Of a DNA stretch of 64,000 bases, positions 46,232 to 61,033 are shown one piece after another. The stretch covers positions 2,642,379 through 2,706,378 of the forward strand of contig OY730170.1 in the NCBI GenBank assembly GCA_963422465.1, written 5' to 3'. Origin of the DNA: Lichina pygmaea. Lineage: Eukaryota > Ascomycota > Lichinomycetes > Lichinales > Lichinaceae. Numbering within the stretch: position 1 is the first letter of the stretch; every line of letters starts with the position of its first letter. A model generated the notes under the pieces. The model saw nothing but the letters and a program-made list of their open reading frames with translations. It did no database searches and was not told the origin of the DNA. Both the position numbers and the translations under genes were made by a program.

Positions 46232-47411
46232 CTTGCCTTGGTCTCGATGGACAATGCGCCAGGGATATTTTAGGATCGACCGTAGAAGCGGGTGTCAAGC
46301 GTTATCGCGGAATTCGGTCTGATCGATCGACGTTGGCGGATTACAAGCCGATTTTTAGAAAAGTCCCGTCAAGGGCAAAATCCAGTGACACTGTGATGAT
46401 GATGTAAGCAGCCCTACGGTACCGTATGGGCGACTACGTACCCTGGCCTGCTACTGTAGTGTCTCTCCACGGCTCCCGTCAACACCCTTGACGGTCGAGA
46501 GCCACAACTTGATTATTAGACACGAAGCAAGAGACTATCTCAAGATTCTGGTATTGAGATGTTCTCGAAAGAGCAACCTACCGGCGCTGAGGATATCATC
46601 ATCCAGGAGTCAACGGAAACCATTGCCCGGCCCAAGGTAGAGTCTTGTTGCTAGAGTAGCACGAGTAGATATGCATACCAGGCTGGTATGCATTTTGAAC
46701 TACGCGCTCCCATCAAAGATATACCACTGTTGCGTATATTTGTCAATACGTCTCATAGGCTTGAGACGAACCGTCTCATTCCAGTCGTGAGTTCCTCCAA
46801 GCAATGGACTTGGAACGACTACAGTAGTGCAGTCTCGGAAAGCATCTCACCCTTTGAACGCCCGTGGACAACTTACTCGCCGTCGTATCCATATCATATC
46901 TACTAATGCCGTCTCCTTGAAGTTTTACGTGCTATTCTGGCGTCCCGTCTTGGCTATTCTGTGCTTGCTCGCCAAGTCTTGGGTTGATCCTATCGTCGGG
47001 GATTTTCTCTTATCTCCTTCTTTGGGCTTAGACTCTTCGCTCTCTCGACGGTGTAGAGCTCTAGTGCAAGTCTTCAAGCATGGCCGCCACAGGGACTATG
47101 CTCGCATGTGTTCTTCGCTTTTCATCAACCGCATGGCTCAGTCGAATCGTGATCAGTATGCAAGCATCTGATACGCCTTGCCACTTGCGTTTTCAGTATA
47201 CGATCAGCTTCCGATGGTCTCTTGTCCTCACTGCCTTGCTCGGACAGTAGTTTTTTTTCGCTGTCTTAGAGACTCGCTCCCTATTCTCCAGCTTGTAAGA
47301 AGACTGCGCACGAAGTGGCCTACTGTACAGTGTTGAGATGGGTGCTTAGTAATGGAGCGGGCGTCTGTTGGACTGTTGGTATATATATTTGTCTTTCTGA
47401 TCACAATTTCA
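46232..47411. other. Intergenic, no gene recognised
   Basis: Upstream region of eIF3c and of the tRNA-like gene. Only short frames without recognisable features occur. Confidence 0.5.
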
Positions 47412-47590
47412 GGACGATTGGCCTAGGGGTTAAGGGCACTCGTGGGGGTCTCGGTAGCCAGTCTGAATATTCATGGGTGTGGACCAAGTTAGTGTCCCAT
47501 GCGAATATGGCAGTGGATACCTGGGCACTCAGACAGCCGGCTTGTCCGGGGTCTGAAAAGGGGGGCGCGGGTTCGAATCCCGCATCGTCT
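47412..47590 (+). tRNA. tRNA-like Pol III gene, isotype unassigned, with internal insertion or intron
   Basis: The ends pair as an acceptor stem (GGACGAT with ATCGTCT, first pair G-U), a D-arm follows (GCCT/GGGC stem, A-box-like TGGCCTAGGGG), and near the 3' end is a perfect T-arm, GCGGG TTCGAAT CCCGC, matching the B-box consensus. An eleven-T terminator follows. The gene is about 180 bp, so roughly 90-100 bp is extra. The 8-mer GGGCACTC occurs at 47434-47441 and 47523-47530, right after the D-arm; removing one repeat and the bases between leaves about 90 nt, the size of a Leu/Ser-type tRNA. I could not fold a convincing anticodon arm, so the amino acid is open and a pseudogene is possible. 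Confidence 0.5.
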
Positions 47591-47604
47591 ACTCAATATT
47601 TCTC

Positions 47605-47615
47605 TTTTTTTTTTT
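47605..47615 (+). terminator. Pol III terminator (T11)
   Basis: Eleven consecutive T 14 bp after the tRNA-like gene, the standard RNA polymerase III stop signal. Confidence 0.75.
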
Positions 47616-49683
47616 CCTCTCGGGTTATTCCTTTGAAGTGTACATACGTACAGTACGTACTTACACTGCCCTCTGTCCCCTCAAAGTCTTCTGTCCGGAA
47701 TTCTTCTTTCCTTCAGTCTTGTACGGCTCAAGATCAATGGTACTATTGGGCTTGCTTGAACCACCGCTGTGATTACTCTACTCGACCAAGGCTGGCTGGA
47801 ACCGTAGGGAGAGATGACTCGCCTACTTTCCCTATGGCGAGCTAGCTATCTCCACACCGTCGACGATCTGGATCACCTGAATCTACAAGGGGATTGAACC
47901 CCGCACAGTGAACACGCGTACATAGCTAAGTAGTTTTCCGCGCCTCTTGTGCTTGACGAAGTTATGCACGAACGCGCAATATCATAGTGGCAAGGTGGCA
48001 CCGCTCGCCGTTGTAGATAGGATGTACCTCTTATGACCGTAGCTGGGAGTGTCCAAACCCCGGCATACTCTTTGGAGATGCCGGCAAGAGATGGGAGGTG
48101 GACAACTTCATTCTCTGACTCTGCTATGGACTTGTCTGTTTGACGTTGATCCTGCTGCTGCTGCATGGTGCCGCGGACCTGTGTATGGATCCGCCGTGGA
48201 TCCGCCTCGTGCCTTCTAGAGCCTTCTGCCAGCTCTAAGGCAAACATCAGCTTCGTGTCTACATATAGATGATTAGCTAGTTCTCCCTAATCAATCCATC
48301 AGTCGTGACACTCATCTTCTTCTTCCCCGCTGCTCTGGACAGCGTTCCTAGTCGAACATTGTCTACGTAAATGCACAGGTCGCCCGGTCACAATACAGTG
48401 CTAACATAGAAAAGCCATGACAGATCCCCTCGTTCTACTACGCGCTATTCTACCACAGCCTAGTTATGCTCAGAACAGGCTCTTCCAGTCTTCTTCCACC
48501 GTATCTGATGTAAAAACGTCCATCTCGAATCCCTACAAATACCTACGTGCGTCTGAAGTTCCAGGTCATGTCATTGCAGTTTCATTTCAAGTTTTTATCC
48601 CTCTCCGTCCCTCTACGGTCCGTACGTAATCCACATCTGGATTGTCATAAGTACAACAAACTGAACACGGACAAAGGAGAACCCACAAAATGAAACTGTA
48701 CGGCAGACGACACGGTAGGCATACAGATTGCCCCGTAGCAGAACACAACAAAGTACGAAAGGTGAATGGGAAGAAGAACGTTTTTGAAGGGAAATATAGT
48801 ACATTGACATCAGTGATTTCCACCGCCGCGGTCTTTCTTTTGCGGTGTTGTAGTGAACTTGTAAGAAAAAAAGGCATTGGAAGGAGGTTAACGACGCAAA
48901 TGAAAGATGAAAGATGATGAGAGTCGTTGTGGTTTCGTTCATAGCGAGTAGAAGGATGCCATGTACCATTGATGAAAGAACATAAGGAGAAAGTGCTGAA
49001 GAGATGGTGGGTGAGAGGATACATATATTCGATGAGAGTTCATGATCTTCTTCAAAGCTGTACCGAGAGCTGTCTGATGATGACAGCAACTGATGGCCCC
49101 GCCCTTTCATCTTCCCATAAGAAAAGGCCGTGATGTTCCTGTAGGATATCCCAGTCACAGCTGAATCCAAAGGAGAACCAAAGAAATGATGAAGGGGGCG
49201 ATGAAGAAGTAGCCTGAGAGACACTGACGTAGGTATTTTCCGGGGGATGGGACAGCCGTCTTTCCCATTGGCACGAGGAAACGCATACGGGTGCACCTTA
49301 CTCAAGTCTAGCTCCTGCTCCAGAAAGCCATCCTTTGCGGTGATGAAGGGACACGGGCTCTTCCTAGGCAATACCCCTCGAGCGCTCGGGAGATTATGAT
49401 TTGAGTATGGATGACGGCATCAGACTCCTCAGGATTTTAGCACTTCATATAGCACGGCCAACTGCTCCGAACCCGCGTAGCCATCGGTACGCCCGATGAT
49501 GTTGGTCGGGACAAGCCACACCAAGTGCAGGTGTTGAGCATGCCCCGAGCTGAACGCACGGTGAATGGACCCAGTTGGGTCTGCAGTGCGTTCATCCTCC
49601 AGAAACATGACAGGTGTCCAGACTGTCTTCCTATGGGTCAAGTCGGCAAGGAACGGCTCTTTCGAGCAGGCGATCGACACCGC
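47616..49683. other. Intergenic/3' UTR region before YAK1
   Basis: No gene is supported. A 252-codon minus-strand frame (48613-49371) exists but has low third-position GC and no recognisable sequence. A GTACATACGTA cluster lies at 47640-47662. The right part is probably YAK1 3' UTR. Confidence 0.5.
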
Positions 49684-52732
<3,049 letters not shown>

Positions 52733-53875
52733 TCTGGCAGACGCAGATGAGATTCGCGCGATCACGTCAGAGCTGACACTGATGCAGTCTTGCTGGATCT
52801 TGTACGAAACAAGACTGATGCAAGACTAGCCCAGGTTAATAGCACGGCCTTGATGATTGGATAGTGACCTCTGCTCAGCAATTGTCACTGCTAAAGCGCA
52901 ACAGTTAACAGTGGAGATGTCCAGGGCCAAGCCCAAGTCGGCAATATAGATTATCAAGGAAAGTGCTTCCTAAACCCGAGTTGATGGCAGGAGCGACGAG
53001 ATTGGCGATGTCAAGAACGGGCTCTGGGCACTTCTCAAGGTAGGGCGGCGACGCAGCAGGGAGATGACGTACTTTGATCTCAACCATCGCACGATCACGC
53101 AATCACTATCCTGTGAAAGAAGGAGAGAGCCTGACCACGGTCAATGATGGTGGAAAAGGACAGGGTTTCGCTGTGCTTGGGCTACTGCCGCCTCCAACCC
53201 GCGGTTCGGCGATAGGGTGATAGTGAATGTGGTGGTGGTTAGGCCCAATGCGAGACCAGTAGCCGCAGCAGCCGCAGCCGACCGAGTCATCCCGTGCACG
53301 TTCCGTACGCATGCCTAAGGCAGCCTAGTCGTGCTTGATGCCAGACAAATGACTAATTGGTTAGTCAGCTGTTGTCTACGGTAGTCGGCACGTGGTCTCG
53401 TGTTCAGTCACGTGCACATATCCCCTTGGCTCGTGTTAAAAGTGCTGAAGTTGATGGCAGTCTAAATTACGACGAAATGATTCTCATTAATATTGTAGGC
53501 CGTTCGGTCGTGGGGTCAACGACGAAGTTCATCGCCAAAAGTCTGAGGGGCAACACGCGGGAGGCCAACTTGGACCGCCGAAGGGCCTTGGTAAAGAGCC
53601 ACCACTTCATTTACCCAGCGGACCTCGTGACTAGACGTTGGCATTCAGGGTGTCTATCGTCAATGGCCATTCGAGATGATGATCGTCAGCCACCCCCTTT
53701 TAAGGGTCCCATCTTGCAGTTGCTCCTTCTCTTGCTCTCATCGTCTTGCAACATTCCTTCGGCCCACTACGTCTTACGGTACAGCCTTCATCTCAGAACA
53801 GACGATATAGAGATCGGAAGCGTATAGAACCTACGTTACAGATCAGCCTTCACTATATCTAGCTGACTCGATACT
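52733..53875. other. Divergent promoter region of YAK1 and RAD26
   Basis: About 1.1 kb between two divergent starts. No further gene is supported. It should contain both promoters, but no core element was clear enough to mark. Confidence 0.5.
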
Positions 53876-56800
53876 ATGGCCAGCGGCGCGGAAGACAGCC
53901 CAGTCACTGCGGGCGAAAAGTCGCCATCTGTCTCGTCGGAGCCAGCACAGAAAGAAAAAAGCGAGAGTGCTAGTGATGCGGGCAAAAAAGTCGCCGGGCA
54001 GGTGACAGAGGGCGAAGAAAATGGCGATCAACCCGAGGCGGTGCTGACCGTAGAGGAGGAGGAAGATCGTCTGGCGGAGCTCACAACCGAGGTTAGAGCG
54101 CAGGATGATATCGAGCGCGACGTTGCTCATGAAGTACGCCTCCCGACCATTGAGATATATTACCGATCCTGAAGACGGGACTAAAAGCATCTAGGCGGCC
54201 AGGATACTCCTCCAGAAAGAGGACGAACGCGACCAGCGGAGGCTGGACAAGGTCAACGCCGACAAGGAGTATGGCGACTCCTGATGCGCCTTGCCCACCT
54301 CTGCGACAGCGCATTTGGCTGACCATGTCCTTTCCAGCAAACTTGATATTCAAGCGCGCAAGCTCCAGGAGCGTCTGGGCGAGCCGACGGGCTCGTCTAC
54401 TTCTACCCGCACCCAGTCCGACCTCGACGGGATGCAGGACAAGATCGCCGAGCTGAACCAGGAAACCGCCGAAATCCAACGACGCATGGTAGATCGGCAT
54501 CAAGAAGATGCCCGAGACGGTCAGGGCGAGCGCCATCAGCCATCCAACCGTCGGATGGCCAATGAAAGCGAGCGCGACTTTCTCATCCGCACCGGCAAGA
54601 TCACCCCGTTTGCGAAAGTCTCTGGAAGGTCCGAGCGATTGGGGACCAACCTGCGCGATGCCATGCTCGACGCCGAAGAGAGCGAAGGCGATGCCGACGA
54701 GGACACGGCGCAGCAGTCGCGTGCTGATGAGCCGCTGTCTCATCAGCACCTGCGCCGGCCGGGCTTCCAGGGCGAGGCCACGAGCGCCGAGACGAGCGAC
54801 GCAGGTCCGCCGGAGGGCTCGCGGCCCAAACGTCGCCGTCTCGCCGACGGGGAGGCGGCTCGTCCCGGTGCCCGCACCGGCCGTGAGGACGCGGTTGGGT
54901 CGGAGTACCAGGACAGCTCCTCCCCCGAGAGCGGGGGGGCGTCCGACGCAGGAAGCCCTCCTTCGGCCGGGGCGCGTAAGCGCAAGCTGGGCCCTAAGGC
55001 CCGCAGCACTATCGCGGCGAGCGGTGGGTCGGCGGAGCGGGGCCCTGAAGGCCTAGACGACGGCAACGAGAAGGCGTACCAGGCCAGATTGGCCGAATGG
55101 ACGCAGAGCCGGCGGAGTGCTCGGGAGAAGGCCCTCGCAGAGGGCCCATCCCCGTCCGCCGAGGAGGAAGACGACGGCGCGGATGACGAGTGGCTCATGC
55201 CGCATCCCACTAAGCCGGATACCGAACTCGAGGGGGGCCTCCAGATCCCCGGCGACGTCTATGCCTCGCTCTTCGGCTACCAGAAGACGGGGGTGCAGTG
55301 GCTTTGGGAGCTGTACCAGCAGCGGGTGGGCGGGATCATCGGGGACGAGATGGGCCTGGGCAAGACCATCCAGGTCATCTCGCTCCTCGCGTCCCTGCAC
55401 CACAGCAATCTGCTGCAGAAGCCGGTGCTCGTCGTCGCCCCTGCGACGGTGATGAAGCAGTGGGTCAACGAGTTCCACCGGTGGTGGCCAGCGTTTCGGG
55501 TGTGCATCCTGCACGCGTCGGGAAGCGGCATGGCCAACGCCCGCGCCGGAGGGCTGGTGGATCGCGACGCCGAGGACGACGATGGGCGGGCGCCGGCCAG
55601 GGCCGGCCGGGCACCGACGAAGGCGGCCAAGATCGTCGACACCGTCATGGACAAGGGCCACGTGCTCATCACGACGTACGCCGGCCTGCAGAGCTACGGC
55701 GACCTCCTGATCCCCCGCGAGTGGGGCTACGCCGTCCTCGACGAGGGTCACAAGATCCGAAACCCGAACACTGCCATCACCATCTACTGCAAGGAGATCC
55801 GCACCCCGAACCGGGTCATCCTCTCGGGCACGCCCATGCAGAACAACCTCACCGAGCTCTGGTCACTCTTCGACTTCATCTTCCCGATGCGCCTGGGCAC
55901 GCTCCTCACCTTCCGAACCCAGTTCGAAGTCCCGATCAAGGTGGGCGGCTACGCGAACGCCACGAACCTCGAGATCCGGACCGCCATCAACTGCGCCGAG
56001 ACGCTGAAGGATGCCATCAGCCCGTACCTCCTGCAGAGGCTCAAGGTCGACGTCGCATCGGACCTGCCCCACAAGAGCGAGCAAGTACTTTTCTGCAGGC
56101 TCACGCCGCCTCAAAGAGCGTCATACGAGAAGTTTCTCAAGTCCGCGGAGTTCAAGCTCATCATGGAAGGGGCTATGCGCACCTTTGCCGGAATCGAGAA
56201 GCTGCGCAAGATCTGCAACCATCCGGATCTCATCGACCGAGAGACGCTGGCGGCGATGCCCGACTACGACTACGGTGACCCACAGAAGTCGGGCAAGCTG
56301 CTCGTCGCTGCCTCCTTGATCAAGCTCTGGAACCAGCAGGGCCACAAGACGCTTCTCTTCGCGCAACAGCGCATCATGCTCGACATCATCGAGAAGGTCA
56401 TGCGTAGGACGCCTCACGTGAACTATCTCCGCATGGACGGCACGACGCCGATCGAGCGGCGACAACGCCTCGTGGACGAGTTTAACAACAGCTCGACCCT
56501 CAACGTCTTCCTCCTGACGACCAAGGTGGGTGGGCTCGGCGTGAACCTGACGGGCGCGAACCGAGTCATCATCTTCGATCCGGACTGGAACCCAAGCACC
56601 GACTCTCAGGCCCGAGAGCGAGCGTGGCGTCTCGGGCAGACCCGCGAGGTCACCATCTACCGACTGATGTCTGCGGGCACGATCGAGGAGAAGATCTATC
56701 ACCGACAGCTCTTCAAGCAGTTCTTGGCAAACAAGATCCTGAAGGACCCGAACTCGCGACAGGCGGTCCCCATGAACGACCTGAACGACCTCTTCACCCT

Positions 56801-57590
56801 CGGTTCCGACACCGGCGGGGAGAGCGAGACGGGGAAACTGTTCAAGGGCAGCGAGACCCGATTCTCCAACGCGGACGAGACCCGCGAAGCGATGTCGTCC
56901 CACACGGGCGATAGGACCGGGACCGGATCGGACCGGGACGAGCGCGGCCGGATACAAGACATGACGGGCGTGGCCAAGGTCGAGTCGTTCGGCGACCCTG
57001 TCGAGGGGGATGCGCAACCGGTCGGTGACGACTCTCGCATCCTCGACGGCATCCTCGCTGGCTCCGGCGTGAGCAGCACGCTCAAGCACGACGAGATCGT
57101 CAACGGGAAGCTAGTCGTCCAGGCAGATCGGAACGAGATCGAAAGGGAGGCGAGGCGGATCGCCGCCAATGCCGCGAGGGAACTACAGCGAGCCGAGCGC
57201 ATGGCGCGAGACGTGCCCATCGGAACACCGACATGGACCGGCACGACCGGGATTGCGGGGCGCCCTGAGCGATCCTTTGGCAGAGGCCTCGGCGGCCCTT
57301 CGTCGGCCAGCGTCTTGGCCGGCTTGCAGGCGCGACAGTCTCACACGACGACGCCGGCACGAAACTCGACCCGGCCCAGCCCGCGGGACCTGATGACGCA
57401 GATCCGGGACTATCTACTCTCACACGGTGGCGAAGTGCGCTCTCAGATGCTCGTCGATCACTTTGGACGCATGTGTCAAACGGCGCAACAGACGAGCGAG
57501 TTCAAGGAGATGTTGCGCGAGATTGCGACGCTCGAGAGAGCCGGGCCGATGCGGGGGAAATGGGTGCTCAAGGAGCAGTATCGACGGTAG
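53876..57590 (+). CDS. RAD26: Rad26/CSB (ERCC6) SWI/SNF ATPase, transcription-coupled repair
   Basis: Three exons, 53876-54133, 54195-54268 and 54338-57590, give 1194 residues. An acidic N-terminus (residues 1-90) and a helical segment precede the SNF2 ATPase. Helicase lobe 1 has GDEMGLGKTIQVISLL (Walker A, about residue 450) and the LDEGHKIRNP box; lobe 2 has LLTTKVGGLGVNLTGA, FDPDWNPSTDSQARERAWRLGQ (motifs V-VI, about 860) and EEKIYHRQLFKQFL, which is characteristic of Rad26/CSB. The C-terminus ends in a helical domain (LLSHGGEVRSQMLVDHFG ... MRGKWVLK), resembling the winged-helix/ubiquitin-binding end of CSB. The protein binds stalled RNA polymerase II and starts nucleotide excision repair of the transcribed strand. 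Confidence 0.96.
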
Positions 57591-58811
57591 TTTCAGCGAG
57601 CTCGTGGAGAAGTTTGGTTGGCGTTCTGAACGTGTCGACGGATTCCTTGTAGATAGCGCAGGAACGCCAGCAGCCTGGCGGCTGATCATTCGCAATGATA
57701 CCCAGTCCGAAAAAAATCTACGGCCCGACATACAGGGATCCTAGAGCATGGTTTCGTCATGCAGTCTACTGAGCAGGATCAGACATCCTGAACGAGAATC
57801 GCTTGCTTCATCCCATGTCAACTTCATGTCACTCCTTTATCGAGACAAGTCGAGTCGAGTCGAGCGACGTGATATCCGGTATGGACGGTGCTGTAGCTGC
57901 ATCTGAACTTCTGGGCGTGACCGTTAGAGTCGATCACCAGCTCTACGGGACCAATACAGTCCATAGCCTACTAAGATTGCGTGTATCTATCGGTATGGAG
58001 GACGTACAGTAGGTCCTCTAGCGACCCAGTCAATCAAGGGATCTTTTCCTGCCTGCTGAAGCTCTTCCATACGTACCGTATGCAAGAGAAACGTACGCCG
58101 ACAAGAAGCCTGGATCTAGATTCAGTATATACAGTACGCTTCCGTACGTAAGTACAGCAAGTAAATCGACCACTACATCTGCGTACGTACAGTACGTATT
58201 AGACTTTCGAGACCCTGCTTCTTGCAAGACTCGATTAGCGAACATCTTATCGAGCTGCCGTTAGGTCATTCGCTAGCTCACGGGCACTCGCGTTCCTGCC
58301 AAAAATAGAGATTGATTACAGTACATCGAGCCCGGCAGTGTTTGCTGACTAAGCAGATACTGACGTAAGCAGCATCTGCCGATGGCAACGAAAAGAAAAC
58401 ATTGACCCCTGTTCGGGGCAACGAGGCCACGGGGGCTTTGATATCCCTCCCCTCGGACAAACATACTCGTACCTCGACGTTCCAACGACCACATCAGTCA
58501 TCTGAACATCCTACTCCTTCCATCCCATCACGCTCGTTTTGTCTGGATCTGGTCGTCCTTTAACCACCTCTCGTACAGTACATACGTTGTGCCGACGTCT
58601 TCATAGACAACACCTTTTGGCCAAGTCCGGCAGAAGTCCGTTGCGCGATGAACTTGGCCCAGTAGGAATTGGTTCCTTCGCCGACTGTCGTCGAGGCGTA
58701 CCGCAAGAGTCTGGGAGGGTTTTCCCCGTCACCTGGACAGTCATCAGGCTTTTGGCCTCACCCGACACGGTCGAGTCTTGAGCGCCGACATTTGTCCGGT
58801 GCTCGGTCGAC
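57591..58811. other. Intergenic with GTAC palindrome clusters
   Basis: No gene supported. The part 58065-58200 is dense in GTAC/TACGTA palindromes (for example CGTACGTACAGTACGTATT near 58180-58199). The short GAGTC direct repeat near 57847-57862 is minor. Confidence 0.5.
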
Positions 58812-59939
58812 ATGAAGAGCCAACGACTCATGCGAGTGTGTTGGGTGCTGCTGGCCGTGTGCTGGTCGACAAGCGCGTGGCCATGGCCTCATCTCGACGG
58901 CTTGCTCGTGCGACGTCAGGAGGATGGTAGGCTTCCCGGTGGCCTTCCCTCGGCGTGTCCAGTCATGTCAGGAACACACGGCTGACGGATGGCATACGTA
59001 GCGCAATCCACGCCCGAAGATGCCTCGCCTCCATCCACTCCTCCTTCAGAAGCCGGGTCACAAGCAGGTGGCGCCAGGTCAGGCAGCAAGGACACGGCGG
59101 AAGCGGGAGAAGCTGACCCTGAGTCGGCCAGCGAGTCCAAAGGCGCTTCTTCAACCGATGAAAACGACACAGACTCCGACAAGGACGCGGAGTCGTCTGA
59201 AAGATCGACCGACGACGATTCAGAGTCCAATTCCGACAAAGACGAGGACGAAGATAACGATGAAGACAAAGACAAAGACGACGACGAAGACGAAGATGAA
59301 GACGAAGACGACGAAGCGACGTCGACCACCGACATCGACCCCCGGTTACCTCCCGGTGGCATCAACATGATCACGCCAGCGCCGTTGTCCGGCAGTCAGT
59401 ACTACAAGATCGGCGACTACGTGACGTTCGGATGGAACTACACGAGCCTCAGCGTGACGCCCAAGTCGATCGACGTCATGGCCAGCTGTAGCCTGAACAA
59501 CCAGCTATACACCATCGCCGTCAACCAGTCCGTCGAGAGTTCGCAGATGGTGGTTTGGGATACGGAGGCCGAGTCGACCAACAGCGCTCCGCCACCCATG
59601 TACGTTCTTGCCTCCGTTGCCTCCGCTCGAGAAAGGCCTTCTTTTTCGTGAAGAGCGGCCAGTTGATCGGTTCGCAGGGATACATACACCCTCTTTGTGT
59701 ACGACTCCGACGAGGGTCTCGACGCACGACCGTCGGCGGGATACCTGAGCGTGTACAACCAGTTTCGCTTTGGCATGTACCAGCCCCGGGCATACACGCC
59801 TCTCTCGGACTTTGTATGCGCCAGCTGCAGCGGCGCCTCGTCGGGCGTCGACAGGCACGCTCTAGGCTTCTTGCTCGGCATGGCCGCCGTCACCTGTCTG
59901 TCGTTCACGTGGTTCGTGACGGGGCTGCACCATTTCTGA
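58812..59939 (+). CDS. Fungal acidic membrane protein (DUF7137-like)
   Basis: Three exons, 58812-58926, 59002-59599 and 59678-59939, give 324 residues. The N-terminus (MKSQRLMRVCWVLLAVCWSTSAWPWP) is a signal peptide. A long Ser/Glu/Asp/Lys stretch follows (about residues 45-150), with nearly pure Asp/Glu/Lys repeats encoded by GAC/GAA/AAA codons at 59215-59320. The folded part has PPGGINMITPAPLSGSQYYKIGDYVTFGWNYTSLSVTP and YTLFVYDSDEG ... YNQFRFGMYQPRAYTPLSDFVCASCSG, which fits a cell-wall/membrane family found throughout fungi (recalled as DUF7137). A hydrophobic C-terminal segment (LGFLLGMAAVTCLSFTWFVTGL) should anchor it, with the acidic region outside the cell. Function unknown. Confidence 0.8.
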
Positions 59940-60573
59940 AGAAACGCACCCCTTTTCCCCTTACGATCTGCTCTCCCTCATGACTTCCCTGTCCTTTCTG
60001 GATTGTCTAACTCTAATCTTTCCCCCCTTCCGGAACCTGTATTCCAGGTTGTCCTCTGCTCCGTCCGTCTTTCTATTGTCATGAGCGCTAGGTCAACAAT
60101 GTCGGTGCATCCTCGAATTGAGCTCTTCTTTTGGTTTCTGGATATTCTTTCAACGCATTGCGAAAAGGGAGGGCTTTTTTCTGTCTTTCACCCGTCTATC
60201 TATTTCCACCCTGTCCTTGATTCATATTCGCCTTTTTCCCTGGGGGGGGAGGGGGGGGGGGGGGGGGGGGAGGGGGGGAGCGGGGTTTAATTGGTAGTTT
60301 TCTCACGTCGGCTTTCCACTCGACATCTACTTCTTCCTTCTCTTGATCTTCTTGTCATACCTACTACCACCATACCGCCATCTGCGTCGACATCTTCCTC
60401 CATCGCCTGTCCTTGAATCTCTCGACCAACGGTGGTCTCTCTCGGCCTTGGCAAATCACTATCCTGTACGGGGTATGCCCCGTGTCTCACTCTTCGACAA
60501 GCAGCGCAGCTTGACGGATGAGGATTTTCTCTTTTCCCTCCCATCTCTTGTTGAACATATTTTACACAGTTTT
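59940..60573. other. 3' flank with poly-G tract
   Basis: No gene supported. A G-rich run at 60242-60283 (G8-A-G20-A-G7 pattern) follows a pyrimidine-rich stretch. The right end borders the SINE target duplication. Confidence 0.6.
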
Positions 60574-60585
60574 AATACACCATTT
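60574..60585. repeat. 12-bp SINE target-site duplication, left copy
   Basis: AATACACCATTT, repeated exactly at 61022-61033. It defines the SINE ends. Confidence 0.92.
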
Positions 60586-61021
60586 AGGGGCGGCATGGTG
60601 TAGCGGGAAGCTGGTGAGAGTTTCCCACTACGTGGCACCCATGACCCGGAACTAGTGGTGTCAGGCCTGGAGAACCTGACTAAACTAGTCGTCAGTTCGA
60701 ATCTGACCCACCCCACATTCTGCCACAAAACCCCCCGAGATTCATAGAACTTGTCTAAGATGTACTCCTCGCAAGATGTATGAAAACCCCCAAGAAATAG
60801 CTCACCCAATATCCGTCAAGATCCACAAGACCCTCATTACTGTGGTTTTCCTATTTCCCCTACGGGGTTTGGGGTTTTCCCACAGTACGTACACTACAAA
60901 CCACGGGGTGTACGGTAAATGCGTGAGGTCCCCGAGTCAAGTCTACCAGAGACAAAAATCCTTCAAGAAGTTCTGCATGGCTTAACAGCCAAATCAGTGT
61001 AAGAATCAAATCAAAAATCAA
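60586..61021 (+). mobile_element. SINE with tRNA-like head and LINE-derived 3' end
   Basis: A 436-bp element between two perfect 12-bp direct repeats. The head (about 60586-60720) has Pol III promoter boxes: A-box-like TGGTGTAGCGGGAAG and B-box-like AGTTCGAATCTG inside a GTCAG/CTGAC T-stem; the outer bases GGGGCGG and CCACCCC pair as an acceptor stem with one mismatch. The body follows (60721-60965). The 3' end, AAGTTCTGCATGGCTTAACAG and CCAAATCAGTGTAAGAAT plus AATCA-type tail, matches the last ~50 bp of the LINE at 7096-12638 at about 90%. This is the classic tail-sharing of a SINE mobilised by its partner LINE. It has no coding capacity. The perfect duplication suggests recent insertion. 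Confidence 0.9.
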
Positions 61022-61033
61022 AATACACCATTT
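61022..61033. repeat. 12-bp SINE target-site duplication, right copy
   Basis: AATACACCATTT, identical to 60574-60585, directly after the A-rich tail. Confidence 0.92.

Noticed and set aside
48613-49371. A 252-codon minus-strand open frame
   Set aside because: Codons lack the GC-rich third positions of the neighbouring genes, composition is odd (many Ser/Leu/Phe runs), no domain is recognisable and it lies in the probable 3' flank of YAK1.
56121-57089. 322-codon minus-strand frame opposite RAD26
   Set aside because: Shadow of the RAD26 ATPase exon; no domain and the sense frame is clearly conserved.
60459-60809. Minus-strand 116-codon frame over the SINE head
   Set aside because: It is the reverse complement of the tRNA-like SINE head plus flanking DNA; the SINE explains the sequence.
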